The notes under the pieces were generated by a model. That model was not told the origin of the DNA. It saw only the letters and a program-made list of their open reading frames with translations, and did not search any database. A DNA stretch of 5,869 bases from RGIG5579 sp045597125 (GTDB lineage Bacteria; Bacillota; Clostridia; Oscillospirales; SIG627): contig JAZODR010000017.1 in NCBI GenBank assembly GCA_045597125.1, forward strand, positions 1-5,869, read 5' to 3'. Shown here piece after piece: positions 1 to 5,869 of the stretch. The position numbers and the translations under genes were made by a program. Each line of letters starts with the position of its first letter. Position 1 is the first letter of the stretch.

Positions 1-2075
<2,075 letters not shown>

Positions 2076-2077
2076 GT

Positions 2078-2091
2078 GATACTTTCGTATC
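2078..2091 (-). other. GNRA-loop hairpin immediately upstream of mature 23S
   Basis: Minus-strand GATAC (2091-2087), GAAA, GTATC (2082-2078) forms a 5-bp stem capped by a GAAA tetraloop only a few nucleotides before the estimated 23S 5' end. It may guide 5' maturation of the precursor, but the usual processing stem pairs leader with trailer, and the trailer is outside the window. Confidence 0.45.
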
Positions 2092-2204
2092 TCCGTGTCT
2101 TTGCTCTAATGTTTCTTTCTTACAAGACTACTTTTAAGCTTTCTTAGTATTTATGTTTCCATATTACTCGTTTTTGCTTTACTCGTATTCAATATTTGTT
2201 TGTG

Positions 2205-2225
2205 TTATGCAGTTGTCAATGTGCC
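2205..2225 (-). promoter_or_regulatory. Conserved spacer element upstream of 23S (boxA-region-like)
   Basis: The minus strand reads GCACATTGACAACTGCATAAC. It resembles the 'CCTTGAAAACTGCATA' type sequence that sits in the 16S-23S spacer of many clostridia shortly before the 23S gene, a region linked to Nus-factor antitermination and rRNA processing. The likeness is from memory. It suggests this unlinked 23S kept the distal half of an ancestral spacer. The TTGACA inside it can also mimic a -35, but the matching -10 is poor. Confidence 0.45.
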
Positions 2226-2236
2226 ATTTTTCGTAT

Positions 2237-2270
2237 AAAAAAACATAAGACCTGTTTCCATTCCTTATGC
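2237..2270 (-). terminator. Terminator-like hairpin (possible attenuator) inside the 23S leader
   Basis: On the minus strand GCATAAG (2270-2264), a 14-nt loop, and CTTATGT (2249-2243) form a stem of 6 Watson-Crick pairs plus one G-U, followed directly by a T7 run (2243-2237, the first T shared with the stem). The stem is AT-rich and the loop large, so it would be a weak intrinsic terminator. It lies downstream of the promoter and upstream of the 23S, so it would act as an attenuator unless rRNA antitermination factors override it. Confidence 0.4.
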
Positions 2271-2283
2271 TTAACCAGAGGTA

Positions 2284-2348
2284 TTTCTATACTTGGCCCG
2301 CCTACACCGTTTACCCTTCTTGGTACTGCCTGTAGGCTGTTTCTATAC
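2284..2348 (-). repeat. Direct repeat pair GTATAGAAA flanking a leader hairpin
   Basis: GTATAGAAA occurs twice on the minus strand, at 2348-2340 and 2292-2284, 56 nt apart. Between them GCCTACA (2337-2331) pairs perfectly with TGTAGGC (2306-2300), and inside that an inner stem TACC/GGTA (2325-2322 with 2315-2312) closes a 6-nt loop. The second repeat copy can itself fold as GTAT-AGAA-ATAC. The arrangement looks like a structured RNA element rather than random spacer; its role is unknown. Confidence 0.6.
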
Positions 2349-2350
2349 GC

Positions 2351-2369
2351 GCCGTCCTAACGGGACAGC
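2351..2369 (-). other. Stable hairpin at the 5' end of the 23S leader
   Basis: Minus-strand GCTGTCC (2369-2363), loop CGTTA, then GGACGGC (2357-2351) form a 7-bp stem with one G-U pair. Because the predicted start is at 2370-2368, the transcript would begin with this hairpin, which could protect the 5' end or seed the structure of the leader. It is not followed by a T-tract, so it is not a terminator. Confidence 0.65.
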
Positions 2370-2375
2370 TTTGTT

Positions 2376-2405
2376 ATATTACCACACCTCTATATCCCCT
2401 GTCAA
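2376..2405 (-). promoter_or_regulatory. 23S rRNA promoter (extended -10)
   Basis: On the minus strand a perfect -35 TTGACA (2405-2400) is followed after 18 nt by TAATAT (2381-2376). TGG immediately precedes the -10, giving an extended -10. The expected start is at 2370-2368, directly at the base of a stable hairpin. The run of A-tracts just upstream strengthens the call. It is the only good promoter between the mscS terminator and the 23S gene, so it should drive 23S as an independent unit. Confidence 0.85.
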
Positions 2406-2469
2406 CTGTTTTTACGCGCTTTTTTAAATTTTTTTTATTTTTTTTATTGTTTTTTCTCGCTGTTTTTTT
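2406..2469 (-). promoter_or_regulatory. A-tract UP element / curved DNA upstream of the 23S promoter
   Basis: Six A-runs of 5-8 nt (minus strand) lie immediately upstream of the -35: 2409-2413, 2420-2425, 2429-2436, 2438-2445, 2450-2455 and 2463-2469. Their centres are roughly 9-13 nt apart, close to one helical turn for most. A/T-rich UP elements bound by the RNA polymerase alpha C-terminal domain are typical of strong rRNA promoters, and phased A-tracts bend DNA. Assignment is by position and composition; binding is inferred. Confidence 0.65.
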
Positions 2470-2526
2470 CCTTTCCTTACTATATATATTATATAGCTTT
2501 TTTATCCCTTACCCACTACATCTAAC

Positions 2527-2557
2527 AAAAAAAGAACAAGCTATAGGTAGCTTGTCC
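2527..2557 (-). terminator. Intrinsic terminator of the mscS gene
   Basis: Minus-strand GGACAAGCTA (2557-2548), loop CCTA, TAGCTTGTTC (2543-2534) gives a 10-bp stem with one G-U pair, followed by T7 (2533-2527). It begins about 25 nt after the mscS stop codon. It would stop transcription before the 23S control region, supporting the view that the 23S has its own transcription unit. The opposite strand has only a short T5 run after the stem, so it may be weakly bidirectional. Confidence 0.92.
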
Positions 2558-2581
2558 CTCTTTTTGTTTGATGGTATTAGA

Positions 2582-3415
2582 TTAGTCGTTTTTAACCTTA
2601 ACCTCTAATTGATTTGCCGGCATTACGATACCGTTAGCGTCAAGCGCGGTCTTAACGTTTTCTTGCAAGTCGAAGTAAACGTCCCAGTAATCTTCGCTCT
2701 TTACCCAAGCCTTAAGAACGATTTGCATATCGTTAGCGGTATGCTTGTCTATTCTTGCAGTAGCGGTAGGATCCTTGAGAACCTTTCCGTGAGCATTAGC
2801 AGCTGCAAGAATAACGTCTTCCGCCTTCTTGTAATCCTCCGTTTTTGCAATAGAATAAACTAGGTCAACACGGCGCAAATCTTTTTCGGAATAGTTAATT
2901 ATCGTTCCTGCCGAAAGAGTGCCGTTAGGAAGATAGATAACCTTATTGTCCGGCGTTCTAATCTTGGTAGTAATGATGTGTATATCTTCTACCGTTCCCG
3001 AAACGCCACACGCCTCTATATAGTCGTCCACTCTAAACGGTCTATTAACGAGAATAATAACGCCACCAGCCAAGTTGCTAAGCGCGCCATTAAGAGCAAG
3101 ACCTGTAGCAACACCGAGCGAAGCAATGAGCGCGGTAAGTCCACTAGTGTCAATACCCAAGTATCCGATAAGACAAGCAACGATTACTATCTTAAGCGCG
3201 ATACGGGCGATATAAAACAACGTCTTGACAATAGTTTTGTCGAGCTTGCCTTTTTCAATAAGTCTCTTTTCGATTCTACGGGTAACCTTGGTCACTATTC
3301 TGAACGAAATAAGCATTACCAAAAGCGCAATAATTATCTTAATGATAGCATTAGCGCCGGTGGTAGTAAACCAATTTACCACGTTATCGAGTAGACCCTG
3401 CCAATCGATTTCCAT
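2582..3415 (-). CDS. mscS: MscS-family small-conductance mechanosensitive channel
   Basis: The 277-residue product is close in length to E. coli MscS (286). Channels of this family open under membrane tension and release solutes during hypo-osmotic shock. It is a homo-heptamer in characterised members. Residues about 21-42 and 66-88 form hydrophobic helices TM1 and TM2. TM3, about 92-125, carries the pore signature TGLALNGALSNLAGG, where E. coli has VGLALQGSLSNLAAG, followed by the linker RPFR (125-128) that leads into the cytoplasmic beta domain. That domain shows the family patterns GTVEDI, RTPDNKVIYLPNG and IINYS. The C-terminus ends MPANQLEVKV, equivalent to the beta-barrel strand FPYPQMDVNF, so the protein appears complete. 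The ATG is preceded by GGAGGA (3426-3421) at 5 nt. It is a single-gene unit with its own promoter and terminator. Asn109 replaces the more usual Gln at the TM3 position before the Gly, a common variation. The family assignment is secure; the physiological trigger is inferred from the family. Confidence 0.95.
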   Translation of the reverse strand: MEIDWQGLLDNVVNWFTTTGANAIIKIIIALLVMLISFRIVTKVTRRIEKRLIEKGKLDKTIVKTLFYIARIALKIVIVACLIGYLGIDTSGLTALIASLGVATGLALNGALSNLAGGVIILVNRPFRVDDYIEACGVSGTVEDIHIITTKIRTPDNKVIYLPNGTLSAGTIINYSEKDLRRVDLVYSIAKTEDYKKAEDVILAAANAHGKVLKDPTATARIDKHTANDMQIVLKAWVKSEDYWDVYFDLQENVKTALDANGIVMPANQLEVKVKND

Positions 3416-3420
3416 AATAA

Positions 3421-3426
3421 TCCTCC
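3421..3426 (-). promoter_or_regulatory. Ribosome binding site of mscS
   Basis: Minus-strand GGAGGA lies 5 nt before the ATG at 3415-3413. It is a near-perfect Shine-Dalgarno sequence, and contrasts with the divergent HAD gene, which has none. Confidence 0.9.
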
Positions 3427-3444
3427 AAATAGTAATATGCCCCT

Positions 3445-3473
3445 ATTATACGCTTAAAAAAATTGTTTGTCAA
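3445..3473 (-). promoter_or_regulatory. mscS promoter, perfect consensus
   Basis: Minus-strand TTGACA (3473-3468), 17-nt spacer, TATAAT (3450-3445). Both hexamers match the vegetative sigma consensus exactly and the spacing is optimal. The predicted start near 3438 gives a leader of about 22 nt that contains the GGAGGA ribosome binding site. No operator-like repeat is visible, so expression may be constitutive. Confidence 0.93.
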
Positions 3474-3512
3474 ATATATCCCCTTGCTATCGCAATAACA
3501 ATTGAAAAAAAG

Positions 3513-3542
3513 TTGACATCTATGGCGCGCGGGTGGTACAAT
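3513..3542 (+). promoter_or_regulatory. Promoter of the HAD-exonuclease operon (extended -10)
   Basis: TTGACA (3513-3518), 18-nt spacer, TACAAT (3537-3542), with TGG just before the -10. The start site is expected at about 3548-3550, only a few nucleotides before the ATG at 3552. It is divergent from the mscS promoter; the two -35 boxes are 39 bp apart. Confidence 0.85.
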
Positions 3543-3551
3543 AAAACAGAT

Positions 3552-4328
3552 ATGGATCTTAATAAGCAAATCGACTGTTTTTTACTTGACCTTGACGGCA
3601 CAGTTTATCTTGGCTCTAAGCTTATAGACGGCGTAAAGGAAGGAATTGAGCGCATGCGCAACAAAAATAAGCGCGTGATTTTTTTGACCAACAATTCTTC
3701 GACAACAAAAGCGCATTACGTGAAAAAAATCAGTTCTTTGGGTATACCCGTAACAATGGACGACATATATACTTCGGCTAACGCAACCGCCGACTGGATC
3801 AAGGAAAACCGCAAGGACTGCAAGCCTTATATCGTCGCTACGCCCGAAACGGAAAAGGAATTTGTAGAAAATGGGATATCTTCTTGTAACGAAAATCCCG
3901 ATACGGTAATTCTCACGTTTGACAAAACGCTTGACTACTCCAAGCTCGTTAGATGCTGCGACCTTATTGCTCGCGGAGCTGAATATATAGCCACCCACCC
4001 TGACATGGTTTGTCCTATGGAAAACGGAAGCATTCCCGACATAGGCTCGTTCATCAATCTTATCGAAGGCACGACTCATAGACGTCCCGACGTTATTTGT
4101 GGCAAGCCGTACAAAATAATGGCAGATTGCATATCCAAAAAAACGGGCATCCCGCTTGGCCGTACAGCCATGATAGGCGATAGACTTAGTACGGATATGA
4201 AATTTGCAATAGACAACGGACTTGTTTCGGTGCTTACGCTTAGCGGAGAAGCAAATATGACCGAATACGAAAAAAGCGGTCTGACGGTAAACAAAATAAT
4301 CAATTCCGTAGCGGAGTGGGACGTATGA
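3552..4328 (+). CDS. HAD-superfamily hydrolase, NagD/AraL type (subfamily IIA phosphatase)
   Basis: The 258-residue cytosolic enzyme has all four HAD motifs. Motif I is DLDGT (Asp13 nucleophile, Asp15 acid/base); motif II is FLTNNSST with Thr46; motif III is Lys185 in CGKPYK; motif IV is GDRLSTD with Asp210 and Asp215 for Mg2+. The C2-type cap lies between motifs II and III, roughly residues 75-180, with the NagD-like signature ATHPDMVCP followed by GSIPDIG. Relatives dephosphorylate sugar phosphates, nucleotides or p-nitrophenyl phosphate, so the substrate cannot be named. Start: this ATG is the first that keeps the protein at family length; earlier in-frame codons run into the promoter and antisense to mscS. 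No Shine-Dalgarno precedes it, and the promoter -10 ends 9 nt upstream, so the mRNA should be leaderless or nearly so. Its stop overlaps the next gene's start (ATGA), implying translational coupling. Confidence 0.93.
   Translation: MDLNKQIDCFLLDLDGTVYLGSKLIDGVKEGIERMRNKNKRVIFLTNNSSTTKAHYVKKISSLGIPVTMDDIYTSANATADWIKENRKDCKPYIVATPETEKEFVENGISSCNENPDTVILTFDKTLDYSKLVRCCDLIARGAEYIATHPDMVCPMENGSIPDIGSFINLIEGTTHRRPDVICGKPYKIMADCISKKTGIPLGRTAMIGDRLSTDMKFAIDNGLVSVLTLSGEANMTEYEKSGLTVNKIINSVAEWDV
4313..4316 (+). promoter_or_regulatory. Ribosome binding site of the exonuclease gene
   Basis: GGAG lies inside the end of the HAD gene, 8 nt before ATG 4325. This spacing decides for ATG 4325 over the in-frame GTG at 4316, which has no ribosome binding site of its own and would add only three residues. 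Confidence 0.7.
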
Positions 4329-5773
4329 AATACCTTTGCTTTGACATAGAAAGTTGCGACGGCGGCAAAAATGGAAGCTTGTGTAGCTTTGGTTACTGCC
4401 TTGCTGATGAAAACTTTAATATTATAGAACAGGACGATATTTTGGTTAATCCCAACAAGCCGTTTAACAAAAGGCTTTTTGGCTCTGTTATAAAGCTTGC
4501 GTATACCGAAGACGTTTTTAGAGCAGCGCCAAAATTTCCACTTGTGTTCGATAGAATAAAGGCGCTGTTTGACAATCAAGTGACGATAATCGGCTTTTCG
4601 ATAATCAATGACGTCAATTACGTTGCAGACGCAATAAGAACGTACAAGCTTAAGCAGCTCGAGTACGAGTTTTTTGACGTTCAGCTTATGTACGGCATTT
4701 ATAAAAAGGAATCACGCAACTATAGTCTTGCTGCGGCGGCAGAAGAATTTGATATAGAATTTTTGGAGCACCGTTCTATGGATGACGCCGTTGCGACGCT
4801 CAGGGTTTTGCAAGGAATTCTTGCTCGCGAAGGCAAAACCTTCGACGAGTTCGTGGGCGAATACTCCATTATGCCCGGACGAATCAATGCGGCAGGCATT
4901 AAAAATTGCTTTACCGACGTAGTTTATTCGGGTATAGACTATACTAGCGTTAAGACGAAGAAGCGTTTGCTTAACGAGTTTTTGCTTACTTTGCCACGAA
5001 ACAAAAAGCATAACCTACCCTTTTCGCGCAAAGTGATTTGCTTTGACGAAAGCTTGGAGCTTGACGACATTGACCTTTGCCGTAGCCGTATTGCCAAGCT
5101 GTATGAAATGGGCGGAAGATACTCATCAGGCACGGAGAGTAGCAACGTTTTCGTGTACGAAACCCAAGATAGCGCGCGATATAATTACGCCAAGGATTCA
5201 ACCAAGTCAGGACATAAAATAAAGTTTATGCATGTAAGCGAGTTTTTGAAGCAGCTTGGCGACGTGCCGAGCTTGACTTTTGACGACGGAGCAATTTTGC
5301 GCGCGGGCAACCGTCGCCGTAGACTCAACCGCGAGCGCGCTGCCGAAAAAAACCGCGCAGCCCAAAAGCAATCCCGCGCGCAAAAAAAGGCTACTCCCGC
5401 ATCCGACAAAAACCCGCCAGCTGTGGACGGTAGCAAACAAACGTTTGACAATCAGTCAAAAAAGCAGTTCAAAAGCCTTCCGCCCCGCGAAAATAAAAAA
5501 AGAGCGCAAAAAGCAAAGGAAGCAAATAGCAATAGAAGCAAAAAGATACAATCGGTAGTGTTAAAACCGACAAAGGAAGAAATCGAGGCTCTTGACAAGA
5601 AATTCGAAAAAATGCCAAAAGGTATGGCGGACAAAATGACGGGAACCGGAACAGGGCTCGACAAAAAGAAAACCAAAAAACAAACAAAAATAAAAGCTAC
5701 TGATAAGGCTACTATATCGTCCCCTGCAAAAAAGAAAAAACAATCGACAAATCATAACGATCAAAACACTTGA
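4325..5773 (+). CDS. DEDDh 3'-5' exonuclease with BRCT-like domain and basic tail
   Basis: The product has 482 residues from this ATG. Residues 1-170 are an RNase T / DNA polymerase III epsilon-type exonuclease fold: Exo I FDIES (Asp7, Glu9), Exo II GFSIINDVNYV with Asp96, Exo III HRSMDDA with His149 and Asp154. All four acidic ligands and the general-base histidine are present, so it should be an active metal-dependent 3'-5' nuclease. After a linker, residues about 233-311 resemble a BRCT domain: a first strand RKVICF, an MGGRYSS turn with the paired glycines 263-264, a strand NVFVYE, and a final helix VSEFLKQLG. From about 328 to the end is a low-complexity tail rich in Lys, Arg, Ala, Gln and Ser, starting with RRRR at 330-333, likely disordered and nucleic-acid binding. 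Exonuclease-BRCT pairings occur in epsilon-like proteins; I do not recognise this tail. It is second in an operon, overlapping the HAD gene by 4 nt. Role in DNA repair versus RNA trimming is undecided; BRCT favours DNA. Confidence 0.88.
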   Translation: MKYLCFDIESCDGGKNGSLCSFGYCLADENFNIIEQDDILVNPNKPFNKRLFGSVIKLAYTEDVFRAAPKFPLVFDRIKALFDNQVTIIGFSIINDVNYVADAIRTYKLKQLEYEFFDVQLMYGIYKKESRNYSLAAAAEEFDIEFLEHRSMDDAVATLRVLQGILAREGKTFDEFVGEYSIMPGRINAAGIKNCFTDVVYSGIDYTSVKTKKRLLNEFLLTLPRNKKHNLPFSRKVICFDESLELDDIDLCRSRIAKLYEMGGRYSSGTESSNVFVYETQDSARYNYAKDSTKSGHKIKFMHVSEFLKQLGDVPSLTFDDGAILRAGNRRRRLNRERAAEKNRAAQKQSRAQKKATPASDKNPPAVDGSKQTFDNQSKKQFKSLPPRENKKRAQKAKEANSNRSKKIQSVVLKPTKEEIEALDKKFEKMPKGMADKMTGTGTGLDKKKTKKQTKIKATDKATISSPAKKKKQSTNHNDQNT

Positions 5774-5798
5774 CAACACAGCTTTGCTTTGGTATAAT
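5770..5798 (+). promoter_or_regulatory. Strong consensus promoter overlapping the exonuclease stop codon
   Basis: TTGACA (5770-5775), 17-nt spacer, TATAAT (5793-5798), with TGG before the -10. Both hexamers are perfect, the spacing is optimal and the -10 is extended. The TGA stop codon of the exonuclease gene lies inside the -35. The predicted start is near 5804-5806. It drives whatever lies to the right of the window, and its strength would suit a stable RNA or a highly expressed gene. Confidence 0.92.
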
Positions 5799-5800
5799 TT

Positions 5801-5841
5801 GCAAGTCGTAGCACCGTAAGCGTCTATTCGCCACGACTTGC
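5801..5841 (+). repeat. Inverted repeat at the transcription start of an unidentified right-hand transcript
   Basis: GCAAGTCGT (5801-5809) and ACGACTTGC (5833-5841) are perfect 9-bp complements separated by 23 nt; inside, GCG (5820-5822) and CGC (5829-5831) can extend the fold around a 6-nt loop. The predicted start at about 5805 falls within the left arm, so the full repeat exists only in DNA and about five pairs would remain in RNA. It could be an operator or the start of a structured leader or small RNA. No T-tract directly follows, so it is not a convincing terminator. No open reading frame start with a ribosome binding site appears before the window ends at 5869. Confidence 0.55.
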
Positions 5842-5869
5842 TACAACCGTTATTTTAAGAGCTTTGTGG

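Larger units (their letters stand above)
2076..2370 (-). other. 23S rRNA leader (5' precursor region)
   Basis: About 295 nt lie between the predicted transcription start (about 2370-2368) and the mature 23S 5' end, with no tRNA or open reading frame. Reading in transcript order it holds a stable 5' hairpin (2369-2351), a second hairpin flanked by 9-nt direct repeats (2348-2284), a terminator-like hairpin with a T-tract (2270-2237), a spacer-type conserved element (2225-2205), and a small GNRA-loop hairpin just before the 23S (2091-2078). The 3' half resembles the distal part of a normal 16S-23S spacer in Gram-positive bacteria, while the 5' half is unfamiliar to me. The boundary calls rest on the promoter position and the estimated 23S start. 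Confidence 0.75.

Noticed and set aside
2191..2219. Minus-strand TTGACA (2219-2214) with AATATT (2196-2191) as an internal 23S promoter.
   Set aside because: The -10 matches only 4 of 6 bases, and the TTGACA falls in a spacer element conserved for other reasons.
2488..2493. Minus-strand TATAAT as a second, upstream rRNA promoter.
   Set aside because: No acceptable -35 is found 16-19 nt upstream; the match is probably chance in an AT repeat.
2076..2581. Spacer tRNA (Ile/Ala) or 16S 3' end upstream of the 23S.
   Set aside because: I searched by eye for a cloverleaf, the T-loop GGTTCRA and the 16S anti-Shine-Dalgarno CCTCCTTT on the minus strand and found none.
2609..3394. Plus-strand open frames opposite mscS.
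   Set aside because: No domain similarity; the minus strand encodes a full-length MscS with promoter, ribosome binding site and terminator.
3225..3551. N-terminal extension of the HAD protein to an upstream in-frame ATG.
   Set aside because: The extension runs antisense through mscS and across both divergent promoters and has no family similarity; DLDGT lies near the N-terminus in NagD-type proteins, fitting the start at 3552.
4316..4324. GTG at 4316 as start of the exonuclease.
   Set aside because: ATG 4325 has GGAG at 8 nt and the classic ATGA overlap; Exo I motifs normally sit very near the N-terminus.
3582..4579. Minus-strand open frames of 165 and 167 codons opposite the HAD and exonuclease genes.
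   Set aside because: They are shadows of well-supported plus-strand genes, have no recognisable motifs and no convincing ribosome binding site.
5801..5841. Inverted repeat as an intrinsic terminator for the HAD-exonuclease operon.
   Set aside because: The loop region is 23 nt and no T-tract follows directly; it also lies at the start point of a strong promoter.

Overview
The window looks like bacterial chromosome from a Firmicutes-like (probably clostridial or an uncultured relative) lineage. The evidence is textbook sigma-70/SigA-type promoters (TTGACA / TATAAT, often with an extended TGn -10), strong GGAGG ribosome binding sites, intrinsic terminators, AT-rich intergenic DNA, and a 23S leader carrying the Gram-positive-style element TTGACAACTGCATAAC. 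The 23S sequence is fairly divergent from the clostridial sequences I remember, so I do not name a lower taxon.

Layout. Positions 1 to about 2075 are the 5' roughly 2.1 kb of a 23S rRNA gene on the minus strand; its 3' part (about 800 nt by E. coli numbering) lies beyond the left edge. Positions 2076-2470 are its control region: a structured leader of about 295 nt, a strong promoter at 2376-2405, and an upstream block of helically spaced A-tracts. Then comes an MscS-family mechanosensitive channel gene (2582-3415, minus), with its own consensus promoter and an intrinsic terminator that separates it from the rRNA unit. Divergently transcribed on the plus strand is a two-gene operon: a NagD/AraL-type HAD phosphatase (3552-4328), apparently translated from a leaderless or near-leaderless mRNA, and a DEDDh 3'-5' exonuclease with a C-terminal BRCT-like domain and a long lysine/arginine-rich tail (4325-5773). 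The two overlap by ATGA. A perfect-consensus promoter overlaps the exonuclease stop codon and fires rightward into a region with an inverted repeat that is cut by the window end.

The most unusual point is that the 23S gene is not preceded by 16S or a spacer tRNA. Directly upstream sits an unrelated protein gene closed by its own terminator, and the 23S has a private promoter, A-tract upstream element and a structured leader with a possible attenuator. This is an unlinked (split) rRNA arrangement unless the contig is misassembled. I see no CRISPR array, mobile element or defence system. The protein genes are ordinary families; the novelty, if any, lies in the 23S leader, the leaderless HAD start, the exonuclease-BRCT-basic-tail architecture, and the unidentified transcript starting near 5805.
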